From an uncultured Paracoccaceae bacterium (GTDB lineage Bacteria; Pseudomonadota; Alphaproteobacteria; Rhodobacterales; Rhodobacteraceae): a stretch of DNA of 64,000 bases. This document shows, in pieces, positions 55,168 through 64,000 of the stretch. Both the position numbers and the translations under genes were made by a program. Numbering within the stretch: position 1 is the first letter of the stretch; the number at the start of each line of letters is the position of its first letter. The stretch covers positions 1 through 64,000 of the forward strand of contig CANKYO010000009.1 in NCBI GenBank assembly GCA_947488175.1, written 5' to 3'. The notes beneath the pieces were generated by a model, which had not been told where the DNA came from, ran no database searches, and worked only from the letters and a program-made list of their open reading frames with translations.

Positions 55168-55569
55168 TTACAGCGGACAGTCTTTGGCGAGGTCAAATCC
55201 AGCTGCATCCTCATTCGGGCAGTAGGGTGCCTGCCGCGGGAAACCGATTGAAAACCGGTCGAAGGTTGCGATGAAGCCACCATTGGCGCGGCCCCATGCC
55301 CCGGTACCGAAGGTTTCGGTGAATGCATCGCAGGATTTGCCCAGATAAATCGTTTCGATCCCGTCTTCGATTGACGAAGATGCACCGTTTTCGATGAAAC
55401 GAAAGACGGGGTAGAGCGAGGTCAGCACGAAACCGTTTTCATTGCATGTCACGTCATAGGCGTGCCCGTCGCCTGAAACGACCAGCGACGGTGCTTCCTG
55501 TGCCGATCCGAGCGTCGGGACAAGCGCCGCAAGTGCGGCGCTGATCATTTGCGTCGGATTGATGATCAC
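55168..55569 (-). CDS. Secreted hypothetical protein downstream of rpoD
   Basis: 133 residues from a GTG overlapping the rpoD stop by 4 bases; an internal ATG at 55548 would give a tidier signal peptide ([18 protein letters not shown]). Four cysteines in the mature part (DVTCNE, KSCDAF, YCPNED, KDCPL) suggest two disulfides. No family recognised. It may be cotranscribed with rpoD. Confidence 0.68.
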   Translation of the reverse strand: MIINPTQMISAALAALVPTLGSAQEAPSLVVSGDGHAYDVTCNENGFVLTSLYPVFRFIENGASSSIEDGIETIYLGKSCDAFTETFGTGAWGRANGGFIATFDRFSIGFPRQAPYCPNEDAAGFDLAKDCPL

Positions 55570-57551
55570 TGATCCAGAAACGACCGCAGCTTGCGTGACC
55601 GGCTGGGGTGCTTGAGCTTGCGCAGCGCCTTCGCCTCGATCTGGCGAATCCGTTCGCGCGTCACGCTGAACTGCTGCCCAACCTCTTCGAGCGTGTGGTC
55701 CGTATTCATCCCGATCCCGAAACGCATGCGCAGCACCCGTTCCTCACGTGGCGTGAGCGAGGCCAGAACCCGCGTTGTTGTTTCCTTCAGGTTCTCCTGA
55801 ATGGCGGAGTCCAGCGGCAGGATCGCGTTCTTGTCTTCGATGAAATCGCCAAGTTGGCTGTCTTCCTCGTCCCCAATCGGCGTTTCGAGCGAGATCGGCT
55901 CTTTGGCGATTTTCATCACCTTGCGGACCTTTTCCAGCGGCATTTGCAGTTTTTCTGCCAATTCCTCTGGCGTCGGTTCGCGGCCGATTTCGTGCAGCAT
56001 CTGGCGGCCGGTGCGGACCAGTTTGTTGATCGTCTCGATCATGTGAACCGGGATACGGATCGTGCGGGCCTGGTCGGCGATGGACCGGGTGATCGCCTGA
56101 CGGATCCACCATGTCGCATAGGTCGAAAATTTGTAGCCACGGCGGTATTCGAATTTATCAACCGCCTTCATCAGGCCGATATTGCCTTCCTGAATCAGGT
56201 CAAGGAACTGCAGGCCACGGTTGGTGTATTTCTTGGCGATGGAGATCACGAGACGCAAGTTCGCCTCGACCATTTCCTTTTTCGCTTGCCGCGCTTCTTT
56301 TTCGCCCTTCTGGACCTGCTGGACAATGCGGCGGAATTCGGTGATGTCGACGCCGACATACTGGCCGACCTGCGCCATGTCGCTGCGCAGTTCTTCGATC
56401 TTGCCGGTGGACTTCTCCATCAGCATCTGCCAGCCGCGCCCGGACTTTTCGGACATTTCGTCAAGCCAGTTCGGGTCCAGTTCACGGCCGCGATAGGCAT
56501 CAATGAATTCGCGGCGGTTGATGCGGGCCTGATCGGCCAGTTTCACCATGGCGCTGTCGATGGACATGATGCGACGGTTGATCCCGTAAAGCTGGTCGAT
56601 CAGCGCCTCGATCCGGTTGTTATGCAGGTGAAGCGAGTTCACAAGTTCCACAATCTCGGACCGCAGCGCCTGATATTTGTCTTCCTGCTTGGAGGAGAAC
56701 GACGAATCCTCGTTCAGCGTCGCGGACATCCGCGCGTCTTGCATATCGGACAGGTTGGCAAAATCGCGGGCAATGATTTCGAGCGTGTCCAGCACGCGTG
56801 GCTTCAGCGCGGCCTCCATCGCGGCCAATGACATGTTGGCCTGATCGTCGTCATCGTCATCATCATCCTTGGCAATCGGGTTGCCATCGGCGTCGAGCTC
56901 TTCTGTTTCTTCCTTTTCGGCAGGTGCTGCGCCAGCAACCGGTGCGGCCACCACATTTTCCTCACCATCTTCGCCAAGCTGGTTACCGAATGTGGTTTCA
57001 AGGTCGATCACATCGCGCAGCAGGATGTCCTCGGACAGAAGTTCGTCGCGCCAGATCGTGATCGCCTGGAATGTCAGTGGGCTTTCGCAAAGCCCCAGAA
57101 TCATAGTGTTGCGGCCAGCCTCGATCCGTTTGGCGATCGCAATCTCGCCTTCACGGGACAGCAGTTCGACCGACCCCATTTCGCGCAGATACATGCGCAC
57201 CGGATCGTCGGTGCGGTCCAGCTTTTCAGCCTCTGCGCCACCAAGGGTGACTTCACGCGATCCGGCAACGGTCGCGACCTCGGTGCCGCCTTTGTTGTCG
57301 TCCTCGGCCTCTTCGCTTTCTTCTTCCTCGGTGACCTGGATGCCCATTTCGGACAGCATCGACATCACGTCTTCGATCTGGTCAGACGAGACCTGTTCCG
57401 GCGGCAGAACCGCGTTCAACTGATCGTAGGTGATATAGCCCCGTTCGCGCGCATCGGCGATCATCTTCTTGACCGCAGTCTGGCTCATATCAAGGCTGAT
57501 ATCGCCGTCCTGGTCCCCATCCTTACGATCGTCGTTGTCTTTGGCAGCCAT
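55566..57551 (-). CDS. rpoD: Primary sigma factor RpoD (sigma-70)
   Basis: 661 residues. Region 1.1, then a non-conserved region containing a run of Asp ([10 protein letters not shown]), region 2 ([20 protein letters not shown] in part, [13 protein letters not shown]), region 3 and region 4 ([20 protein letters not shown]). The housekeeping sigma factor. It follows dnaG on the same strand with a 131-bp gap that has a cluster of GANTC sites. Confidence 0.97.
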   Translation of the reverse strand: MAAKDNDDRKDGDQDGDISLDMSQTAVKKMIADARERGYITYDQLNAVLPPEQVSSDQIEDVMSMLSEMGIQVTEEEESEEAEDDNKGGTEVATVAGSREVTLGGAEAEKLDRTDDPVRMYLREMGSVELLSREGEIAIAKRIEAGRNTMILGLCESPLTFQAITIWRDELLSEDILLRDVIDLETTFGNQLGEDGEENVVAAPVAGAAPAEKEETEELDADGNPIAKDDDDDDDDQANMSLAAMEAALKPRVLDTLEIIARDFANLSDMQDARMSATLNEDSSFSSKQEDKYQALRSEIVELVNSLHLHNNRIEALIDQLYGINRRIMSIDSAMVKLADQARINRREFIDAYRGRELDPNWLDEMSEKSGRGWQMLMEKSTGKIEELRSDMAQVGQYVGVDITEFRRIVQQVQKGEKEARQAKKEMVEANLRLVISIAKKYTNRGLQFLDLIQEGNIGLMKAVDKFEYRRGYKFSTYATWWIRQAITRSIADQARTIRIPVHMIETINKLVRTGRQMLHEIGREPTPEELAEKLQMPLEKVRKVMKIAKEPISLETPIGDEEDSQLGDFIEDKNAILPLDSAIQENLKETTTRVLASLTPREERVLRMRFGIGMNTDHTLEEVGQQFSVTRERIRQIEAKALRKLKHPSRSRKLRSFLDQ

Positions 57552-57591
57552 GCAGAGGGCCCTTTCAAAATCGTCGTTTTGACGCCGATAT

Positions 57592-57641
57592 GATTCGGCT
57601 GATTCGGTTAATATCGAATCAACCCTGCATCGGGGTGATTC
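57592..57641. promoter_or_regulatory. Cluster of four GANTC (CcrM) sites upstream of rpoD
   Basis: GATTC at 57592, 57601 and 57637, and GAATC at 57616. The second and third form an inverted repeat GATTCG-N8-CGAATC. GANTC is the target of the CcrM methylase, and methylated sites recruit GcrA in alphaproteobacteria. At about 60% GC one site is expected per roughly 280 bp, so four in 50 bp is unusual. The site lies 41 bases or more before the rpoD start. Confidence 0.6.
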
Positions 57642-57682
57642 GCAAGCAGTTCGCGCCTTGTTTTTAAAGTCTGTTGCCTGAC

Positions 57683-59650
57683 CTAAGAGTTAGAGCGCTT
57701 GTGCCCTTTGGCAAAGTCGATCTGATCAAGAAGGTTATCAAACGCGCTACGCTCGTCCTTTTTGATTCGTGCGCCATTCTCGCCCACTTCGTATTCGGCA
57801 CGATCCTCGTTGTTGCCCCGCCCTGCGCGGTCCACCGCTGCCGAGGCCTGCGCCAGTCGCCATGTCAGACCCTCGTCAGGCAAGCCGTTCAAGTCTTCCA
57901 CCGCATCTTCGATTTCCCGTGCCTGTCCCCGTCGCGCGGTCAGTTTGGCGAATTCTTCGGCCAGACAGAAACGTGCTACTTCATCATCTCCCGCGCGGCG
58001 AATAGCGGGGCTGATGGCCACATGGTTCTGGTTCATCAGCTTTTCAAGGGGCGCTTCGCCCAGATCAGCAATCACAGCAGTGCGCAGGTCCTCTGCGCCA
58101 AGATGCCGCAGCAGGCAGCGTTGGATATCGCGGTGGGTCGGGTCACCGCTGTCCATCTGTTCCAGCGCGGTTTCGAATTCGGACGCAACATGAGGCGATG
58201 TAATCAGCGTGGCAAGGATAACAGCCTCGCGCAGATAATCCTCATGCGCGCCCCCTGCCCCAAGGGCCGAGCTTTTGCTGGTCGCCACCGGGCTGATATC
58301 GCGTTTCCAAGGATCCTGCCTATTGGTCCAGCCCCCTCTTTGGCTCGTCTTTCGTGCTGTCGGTTTGCGATTGCTGAACAGCGCCCAGCGCATATCCTTG
58401 ATCGCCTGTCCATAATGGCTGCGGATTGACGGATCGGCGATAAGCTTGATCTTGTCGCGCAGGGTCTTGTCGAGCGCGGCCTTACGTTCGGGGCTGTCGA
58501 ATGCCTTGCCTTCCGTCTCGCGCTGCCAAAGCAACTGCACCATGGGCATCGCCGCATCGAGCAGTTTTTGCATGGCGCTGGCCCCTTGGGCCTTGAGCAC
58601 ATCATCGGGGTCCAGCCCTTCGGGCATCAAGGCAAAACGCAGGGATTTGCCCGCCTCCAGCAGCGGCAGGGCAATGTCGATCACCCGCATGGCCGCCCGC
58701 AGACCCGCCGTATCGCCATCGAGCGCGATGATTGGTTCATCCGCCATCCGCCAGAGCAAGCGCAACTGATCTTCCGTAATGGCTGTTCCCAAAGGGGCCA
58801 CTGTGGCGGTGAACCCGGCCTCTGACAGGGCGATGACGTCCATGTAGCCTTCGGCAACGATCAGGGGCTTGCCTTTGCCCGCCGCCTCGCGGGCGGGTCC
58901 GTGGTTGTAAAGACTGCGCCCTTTGTCGAAGAGCTGGGTTTCGGGGGAGTTGTAATATTTGGCCGGATGATTCGGGTCCATCGCCCGCCCGCCAAAGCCG
59001 ATGGCCCGCCCCCGCGCATCGCGAATGGGGAACATGATCCGGCCACGAAACCTGTCGTAAGGTTCACCGCCTCGGTCGCTTTCGGCGGCGAGCCCTGCTT
59101 CGATGACGTGTTTCTGTTCGACGCCTTTGCCGGTGAGCGCCGCCAGCACGCCGCCACCCGCAGGCGCGAAACCGATTTCCCAACGCGCCTGCGCGTCAGT
59201 GCTGAGGCCGCGCCGTTCAAGATAGTCGCGCGCCTCTGCGGCGGCACCGGTCTGCAACTGGAGCCGATGCCATTTGACCGCCTGCTCCATCACGTCTGTC
59301 AGTTGGGTGCGTTTATCGGCCTTCTGCTGTGCCTGCGGATCACGTTCCGGCACCGGCATCCCGACCTCTGCCGCAAGGATTTTGACGGCCTCCATGAAAT
59401 CGACATTTTCGGTTTCACGGACAAAGGAAATTGCATCGCCTTTGGCGTGACAGCCGAAGCAATAGTAAAAGCCTTTTCGGTCATCGACATGGAAGCTGGC
59501 TGTCTTTTCCTGATGGAACGGGCATGGCGCCCAGAGATCCCCCTTGCCCTGATTGGACTTGCGAGTGTCCCACATGACCTTGCGCCCGACGACCTGCCCA
59601 AGGGACAGACGGTTGCGCAATTCATCAAGGAAACCGGGGGGCAGACTCAT
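57683..59650 (-). CDS. dnaG: DNA primase
   Basis: 655 residues. The N-terminal zinc domain has [15 protein letters not shown] and [11 protein letters not shown]. The TOPRIM core follows with [15 protein letters not shown] and [11 protein letters not shown], then a C-terminal helicase-binding domain. It makes primers for DNA replication. The start [14 protein letters not shown] fixes 59650. With rpoD downstream this is the usual macromolecular synthesis order, without rpsU. Confidence 0.96.
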   Translation of the reverse strand: MSLPPGFLDELRNRLSLGQVVGRKVMWDTRKSNQGKGDLWAPCPFHQEKTASFHVDDRKGFYYCFGCHAKGDAISFVRETENVDFMEAVKILAAEVGMPVPERDPQAQQKADKRTQLTDVMEQAVKWHRLQLQTGAAAEARDYLERRGLSTDAQARWEIGFAPAGGGVLAALTGKGVEQKHVIEAGLAAESDRGGEPYDRFRGRIMFPIRDARGRAIGFGGRAMDPNHPAKYYNSPETQLFDKGRSLYNHGPAREAAGKGKPLIVAEGYMDVIALSEAGFTATVAPLGTAITEDQLRLLWRMADEPIIALDGDTAGLRAAMRVIDIALPLLEAGKSLRFALMPEGLDPDDVLKAQGASAMQKLLDAAMPMVQLLWQRETEGKAFDSPERKAALDKTLRDKIKLIADPSIRSHYGQAIKDMRWALFSNRKPTARKTSQRGGWTNRQDPWKRDISPVATSKSSALGAGGAHEDYLREAVILATLITSPHVASEFETALEQMDSGDPTHRDIQRCLLRHLGAEDLRTAVIADLGEAPLEKLMNQNHVAISPAIRRAGDDEVARFCLAEEFAKLTARRGQAREIEDAVEDLNGLPDEGLTWRLAQASAAVDRAGRGNNEDRAEYEVGENGARIKKDERSAFDNLLDQIDFAKGHKRSNS

Positions 59651-59701
59651 GCGGGCATTATCGCGGAAGCGGCGGGTAAGCTCCACCATCTTCTTTCTTC
59701 C

Positions 59702-59744
59702 AAAAATACTCCCGCCGGAGGCCTCAAATTTCTAGAAATTTGAG
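59702..59744. repeat. Palindrome plus CTCCGGCGGGAG motif at the end of soxG
   Basis: CTCAAATTT-CTAG-AAATTTGAG (59723-59744) is a perfect palindrome overlapping the soxG stop. On the minus strand it is followed at once by GCCTCCGGCGGGAGTATTTTTG, of which the hairpin CTCC-GGCG-GGAG and the T-run (TATTTTT) resemble a short intrinsic terminator. I recall this composite as frequent at gene ends in Rhodobacterales; the frequency is from memory. Confidence 0.75.
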
Positions 59745-60274
59745 CGTGCCGCCACACCACGCATCGCAACCTCAAGCTCATGCACCAATGTGCCCGCCAT
59801 GGACCGCATCGCCATGACCTCAAACGCCTGCCCGCCGACCCGCGTGATCGCAACGGACATGTGTCCCAGCATGGTGCGGGCCGTGTGGCCGTTCTTGAAC
59901 GGCGCCGCGCGCAGATCAATCGGTACGAGCCGCGCCAGCACATCCTCAACTTCCGCCCCTTCAATGCGTATGATGGCCCAGGCATCGGACTGATCGGTCA
60001 CGGCGGCCAGCCCATCCAGATGGACTGCGGCAGTCACCAGCCATGTGCGATGTCCGAACCACTGCATCCGCGCGCTGCGGTTGCTGGTGGCCCGGTTTGG
60101 GGCGGACAGGCCCAGGCCGATTTGTTCCTTCAAAGCGGTGGACGTGGCCATGGTTTTGCCTGCCAGTGGCGCTACCGAATAGATCCGCTCTAGCACCACT
60201 TCGGTCACATTGACGCCGCCGATTTCCAGCGGCAAAAGGCCCGAGCAGGGTGTCAGAGGCAGAAGCTTAACCAC
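59732..60274 (-). CDS. soxG: Sarcosine oxidase gamma subunit
   Basis: 180 residues from a GTG at 60274 with GAGGGAGGG 7 bases upstream, overlapping the soxA stop by 8 bases. The C-terminal SMAGTLVHELEVAMRG and RTMLGHMSVAITRVG are family blocks. The gamma subunit helps assemble the heterotetramer and bind tetrahydrofolate products. The frame is also open to 60298. Confidence 0.88.
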   Translation of the reverse strand: MVKLLPLTPCSGLLPLEIGGVNVTEVVLERIYSVAPLAGKTMATSTALKEQIGLGLSAPNRATSNRSARMQWFGHRTWLVTAAVHLDGLAAVTDQSDAWAIIRIEGAEVEDVLARLVPIDLRAAPFKNGHTARTMLGHMSVAITRVGGQAFEVMAMRSMAGTLVHELEVAMRGVAARSNF

Positions 60275-63173
60275 GGGCGCGCCCTCCCTCTTGGTCAAAG
60301 AACACAGGATCGCAAACCTCGACCTGTGCGGTCAACCCGCGCAAATGATCAACCATTTTTATCACTTCGCCATGTCGGGCCCGCCCGCCCTGCAGAAAGG
60401 CGAGCGCCAGATTTGTTTCCAGCGTTGGTGAATAGCAGACGGATGTCGTGTAGCCTTGGCTGTTGATCCGCACCGCGTCTGCGTCTTTTTCAAACAGGTG
60501 CGCCCCAGCAGTCAGTTGCTTAACCGCCCCCACAGGTTTCAGCCCGACCAGTTGTTCGCGGTCCTCATCCAGCAACCCCGGTCGGCGCGAGGCGGCCTGC
60601 CCGATGCAGTCCTTCTTGAGGCTGACCATCCGGTCCATCCCGATATCAAAGGCTGTCGTGCGCCCGTGAATCTCCGCATGGGTGATGAACCCCTTTTCGA
60701 TGCGCAGAACGTTCAGCGCCTCCATCCCGTAGGGTCCGCCGCCCAGCATTTCGGTCTGTGCCGTCAGCATCCGGAACAAGCTTTCGCCATAGCGCGCGGG
60801 CACGGCGAGCTCATAGGCGTGTTCGCCGGAAAACGAGATGCGGAACAGCCGGCCGGGCACACCGGCCACGCCGATTTCGCCACAGGCCATGAAGGGCCAA
60901 TCATCGTTGGTCAGTTCCTGATCCAGAACAGTATTCAAGAGCTCCCGGCTGCGCGGCCCGGCCACCGCAAACTGCGCCCATTGTTCGGTGACCGAGATCA
61001 CCCGCGCATCAAGATCGGGCCGCAGCGCCTGCAGCACGAATTCAAGATGCCGCATCACCTGACCGGCAGCGGCGGTGGTGGTGGTCATCACGAAATGCTG
61101 TTCGTCAAGCCGCGCGGTCGTGCCGTCATCCATCACATGCCCGTCGTCGCGCAGCATCAGCCCGTACCGGACACGCCCCACCTTCAGCGTGGAAAACGTG
61201 TTGCAGTAAACGAAATCGAGCAATGCCGCTACATCCGGCCCCTGAATGTCGATCTTGCCCAGGGTGGAGACATCGCAGACGCCGACCGCGTTGCGCACAA
61301 ACCCCACCTCGCGGTCGCAGGACTGCCGCCAGGTGGTTTCACCCGGTGCCGGGAAATAGCTGGGGCGGTACCACAGACCGGCCTCGATCATCGGTGCGCC
61401 GCGCGCGACCGTGGCCTTGTGCGATGTGGTCATCCGTTGCGGCGCGAACCCCTTGCCCTGACTGCCTGCCCCCATGGACGCAATGGATACCGGCACATAG
61501 GGCGGACGGAACGTGGTTGTTCCGGTTTCGGGGATGCCGCGCCCGGTCGCGTCCGCCAGCACGGCAAGGGCAACCACGTTGGACGACTTGCCCTGATCCG
61601 GCGCCATGCCCTGGGTCGTGTAACGTTTCATGTGCTCGACCGAGCGGAAGTTTTCCTGTGCGGCCAGTTTGATATCCTTCACATGCACATCGTTCTGGAA
61701 ATCGATCCATTTGCGCCCTTTGCCCGGGACCGCCCAAAGCGGGCTGATCCGGTAGGTGCTGTCATCGGCCACGGGCACCGTCACCTTGGGTTTCAACCCA
61801 AGGTCCGTTGCGACAACGGCAGCAATATCCGCCCCTTCTTGCAGGCAGGCCGCCGTGCTGAAGCTGCCATTGCAGGCCCCGGCGGCGACCATGCCAGAGA
61901 TGCTGTCCGGGGTCGGCACAAAGCTCGCGATATCCTCGCGCCACGTAGGTCGCCCGTTCATGTGGCAAGTCAGATGGACCGTCGGGTTCCAGCCACCCGA
62001 CATGGCGAGGCAGTCGGTGCGGATATCGCGCGTGCCGCCGCTATGGGCAATCGTGATGCTTTCAAGCGCATGGCGTCCCTTGGTGGCTGTCACGGTGCCA
62101 CCAGTATAGATCGGGAAATCCCCATTGATCTGCACATCGTCGCGGCTGTCGATCAGGGCCGCGATGCGGATACCGGCCGCGGCCAGATCATGGGCTGTCC
62201 GGTGCGCATCGTCATTGTTGGCAAAGATCGTCACCGATTTGCCCGGGGCCACGCCCCAGCGATTGACATAAGCCCGCACAGCGCTGGCCATCATGATGCC
62301 GGGGCGGTCGTTGTCGGGAAAGGCGATGGGGCGTTCGAGCGCGCCAGCACACAGGATCGACCGCTTGGCCACGATCCGCCAGAAGCATTCCAGCGGTTTG
62401 TCAGCGCGGCGCGGGCCAGCGATCCGCTCCAATGCGCCAAAAGTCCCTTGATCATAGGCGCCGGTCACGGTCGTGCGGGTCATCAGCCGCACATTGTCCA
62501 TGGCGGACAGTTCCACCACGGCATCCGCGGCCCATTCCGCTCCGGGCTGGCCGTCGATATCCTCAACTTCGCGCAAAAGCCGCCCGCCCATGGCGGTATC
62601 TTCGTCGGTGAGGATGACATCGGCTCCGGCCCGCCCCGCAGTCAGTGCCGCCATCAGCCCGGCAGGCCCGCCGCCGATGATCAGCACATCGCAAAAGGCG
62701 AATGCCTTTTCGTAGTGGTCTTCGTTGCTTTTCCCGCTGAGGCCGCCAAGCCCTGCTGCGCGGCGGATCACGGGTTCATAAAGCTTTTCCCAGAAGGATT
62801 TCGGCCACATGAAGGTTTTGTAGTAGAACCCGGCCCCCAGAAAGGGTGAGATCAGGTCGTTCACCGCCATCACATCGTATTTCAGACTGGGCCAGGCGTT
62901 CTGGCTGAACACCTCCAGCCCTTCTGACACCTCGAGCGTGGTCGCCCGTATGTTGGGTTCGGTTTGTGCACCGCGCCCCACCGTCACCAGCGCGTTCTGC
63001 TCTTCCGATCCGGCGGACATGATCCCGCGGGGGCGGTGGTATTTGAAAGACCGGGCGACCAGTTTGACACCGTTGGCGAGCAGGGCTGCAGATACAGGCT
63101 CGCCCGGCACGCCCTGATAGCGCTGGCCGTCAAAAGTGAAATACACCGTCTTTTCAGGGGATTGCAGCCTCAT
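60267..63173 (-). CDS. soxA: Sarcosine oxidase alpha subunit
   Basis: 968 residues. A 2Fe-2S-like N-terminal domain without an obvious cluster (SFKYHRPRGIMSAG), then the NAD-binding Rossmann block DVLIIGGGPAGLMAALTA, and a C-terminal aminomethyltransferase-like domain (GVCDVSTLGKIDIQGPDVA in part). With beta, gamma and delta it oxidises sarcosine to glycine and 5,10-methylene-tetrahydrofolate. The start overlaps soxD by 4 bases. Confidence 0.96.
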   Translation of the reverse strand: MRLQSPEKTVYFTFDGQRYQGVPGEPVSAALLANGVKLVARSFKYHRPRGIMSAGSEEQNALVTVGRGAQTEPNIRATTLEVSEGLEVFSQNAWPSLKYDVMAVNDLISPFLGAGFYYKTFMWPKSFWEKLYEPVIRRAAGLGGLSGKSNEDHYEKAFAFCDVLIIGGGPAGLMAALTAGRAGADVILTDEDTAMGGRLLREVEDIDGQPGAEWAADAVVELSAMDNVRLMTRTTVTGAYDQGTFGALERIAGPRRADKPLECFWRIVAKRSILCAGALERPIAFPDNDRPGIMMASAVRAYVNRWGVAPGKSVTIFANNDDAHRTAHDLAAAGIRIAALIDSRDDVQINGDFPIYTGGTVTATKGRHALESITIAHSGGTRDIRTDCLAMSGGWNPTVHLTCHMNGRPTWREDIASFVPTPDSISGMVAAGACNGSFSTAACLQEGADIAAVVATDLGLKPKVTVPVADDSTYRISPLWAVPGKGRKWIDFQNDVHVKDIKLAAQENFRSVEHMKRYTTQGMAPDQGKSSNVVALAVLADATGRGIPETGTTTFRPPYVPVSIASMGAGSQGKGFAPQRMTTSHKATVARGAPMIEAGLWYRPSYFPAPGETTWRQSCDREVGFVRNAVGVCDVSTLGKIDIQGPDVAALLDFVYCNTFSTLKVGRVRYGLMLRDDGHVMDDGTTARLDEQHFVMTTTTAAAGQVMRHLEFVLQALRPDLDARVISVTEQWAQFAVAGPRSRELLNTVLDQELTNDDWPFMACGEIGVAGVPGRLFRISFSGEHAYELAVPARYGESLFRMLTAQTEMLGGGPYGMEALNVLRIEKGFITHAEIHGRTTAFDIGMDRMVSLKKDCIGQAASRRPGLLDEDREQLVGLKPVGAVKQLTAGAHLFEKDADAVRINSQGYTTSVCYSPTLETNLALAFLQGGRARHGEVIKMVDHLRGLTAQVEVCDPVFFDQEGGRARG

Positions 63174-63433
63174 CTTTTGACCTTGTGGGCCAGTGTTGTG
63201 CCGTGAACTGCATGAGTCACCGTGTTGCGTTCAACCACGATCCAGGCCCCGCAGCCGCCTTCGTGAAACCAAAGGTCTTTGGTGTCGCCTGCGGGGTTAT
63301 CGCGATTGTGCAGATAATCATTCCAGGCAAGAGGTCCCGCATCAGGTGCGGGACGGGTGAGCGCGAGGGCGTCCCCTTGGTAATAAAACTCGCGCCGGTC
63401 CCGTTCGCCGCAATTGGGGCAGTTGATCCGCAT
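63170..63433 (-). CDS. soxD: Sarcosine oxidase delta subunit
   Basis: 87 residues. MRINCPNCGERDRREFYYQG has the first Cys pair, GGCGAWIVVERNT another; the last His and Lys complete zinc or cofactor binding as in SoxD. It lies 9 bases after soxB and overlaps soxA by 4. Confidence 0.95.
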   Translation of the reverse strand: MRINCPNCGERDRREFYYQGDALALTRPAPDAGPLAWNDYLHNRDNPAGDTKDLWFHEGGCGAWIVVERNTVTHAVHGTTLAHKVKR

Positions 63434-63442
63434 ATCCGTCCC

Positions 63443-64000
63443 TTAGTGCAAGTTATGCTGAGAGCCGGTGCCCTCTTCATCCATCAGCCCCACCCCATCG
63501 CGGAACCGGTCCAGCCGGAACTTGGCTGCCGGTTCGTGGTGGTTGCCCGTCGCCATCAAATGGGCAAAGCTGAAGCCGGACCCGGGCACGGCCTTGAAGC
63601 CGCCGTAGCACCAGCCGCAATCGATAAAGAGCCCTTCTGTCGGAGTCTTGTCGATGATGGGCGAGCCATCCGGCGTCATGTCCATGATCCCACCCCATGA
63701 TCGCAGCACGCGGGCTTTACCTATCATGGGCATCAGGGTCATGGCTGCGTCCATCACGTGTTCCTTCATCGGCAGGTTTCCCCGCGCCGCGTAAGAGCTG
63801 TAGAAATCCAGATCACCGCCAAAGACCAGCCCGCCCTTGTCGGACTGGCTGATATAGAAATGCCCCATGCCAAAGCTGACAACATGGTTGATCACCGGTT
63901 TCAGCCCTTCGGTGACAAAGGCCTGCAGGATGTGGCTTTCGATAGGCAGGCGCATGCCCGCCATGGCGGCGACCTGACCTGACCGACCGGCCACCACGAT
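63443..64000 (-). CDS. soxB: Sarcosine oxidase beta subunit (C-terminal part, cut by window edge)
   Basis: The last 185 residues of the FAD subunit, open to the window end. YISQSDKGGLVFGGDLDFY, RSWGGIMDMTPDGSPIIDK (parts) and WCYGGFKAVPGSG match the C-terminal DAO fold of SoxB. The N-terminal FAD-binding part lies beyond base 64000. Confidence 0.93.
   Translation of the reverse strand: MVVAGRSGQVAAMAGMRLPIESHILQAFVTEGLKPVINHVVSFGMGHFYISQSDKGGLVFGGDLDFYSSYAARGNLPMKEHVMDAAMTLMPMIGKARVLRSWGGIMDMTPDGSPIIDKTPTEGLFIDCGWCYGGFKAVPGSGFSFAHLMATGNHHEPAAKFRLDRFRDGVGLMDEEGTGSQHNLH

Noticed and set aside
60456..62849. Very long open frame (797 codons) on the plus strand
   Set aside because: It lies entirely antisense to soxA, whose motifs are clear; GC-rich codon bias commonly leaves such shadow frames open.

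Overview
The window is a continuous stretch of alphaproteobacterial chromosome, most likely from a member of the Rhodobacterales (Roseobacter clade). The support is a SAM-II riboswitch in front of metZ, a CarD regulator next to a seven-iron ferredoxin, an mmcB gene behind a GTTC-N7-GTTC SOS box, a heterotetrameric sarcosine oxidase operon, a tRNA-His of the alphaproteobacterial type without the extra 5' G, and a GC-rich sequence (about 60% by eye) with dense, often overlapping genes. I see no insertion sequence, prophage, CRISPR array, rRNA or replication origin.

Layout. 1-6.7 kb: a GSCFA protein and an SGNH-like partner, folE2, metZ with its riboswitch, a serine hydrolase and a glutathione transferase. 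6.7-12.5 kb: a PilZ protein, then a leftward group with ispZ, an EamA transporter, a secreted protein, ftsY and an orphan NuoE-NuoF-type formate dehydrogenase subunit. 12.6-15.2 kb: an AlkB-like monooxygenase, two paralogous secreted proteins and a small-molecule kinase. 15.2-20.9 kb: xseA, two paralogous membrane proteins, purD, an HD-family protein and an FkbM methyltransferase. 21-26.4 kb: carD, fdxA, an HdeA-like protein, an S4 protein, a Suv3-like helicase and a TPR protein. 26.5-33.4 kb: an SCP2 protein, a lysophospholipase-like hydrolase, a small membrane protein, an exonuclease-ligase pair, an M3 peptidase and a GNAT protein. 33.4-38.1 kb: an oxidoreductase, rpoH, rluD, tRNA-His and mmcB. 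38.2-41.8 kb: a DUF4437-ArsR-SRPBCC operon, a gene-poor gap of about 1.3 kb and a Tat-exported cyclase. 41.8-51.6 kb: the riboflavin genes (nusB, ribH, ribBX, ribE, ribD, nrdR), split by a capsule kpsS-kpsC module and by low-GC unknown genes. 51.7-57.5 kb: a TPR-sulfotransferase, yjbQ, several very small exported proteins, a HlyU protein and rpoD. 57.7-64 kb: dnaG and soxBDAG, with soxB cut by the window edge.

How the genes fit together. Much of the content is housekeeping: protein targeting (FtsY), septation, transcription (RpoD, RpoH, NusB, CarD), replication and repair (DnaG, XseA, MmcB, ligase and exonuclease), and cofactor and one-carbon metabolism (riboflavin, folate, sarcosine, methionine). 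The accessory part consists of surface and envelope functions (capsule Kdo transferases, GSCFA/SGNH, FkbM, sulfotransferase) and small exported proteins that often occur as paralogous neighbours.

The least explained signals are non-coding. A roughly 190-bp element is present twice, upstream of the exonuclease gene and upstream of ribBX; each copy carries four 8-mers spaced exactly 11 bp apart. Three perfect hairpins stand in a row in an 85-bp convergent gap. Four GANTC sites lie within 50 bp upstream of rpoD. All function calls rest on motif recognition by eye, because no database search was possible.
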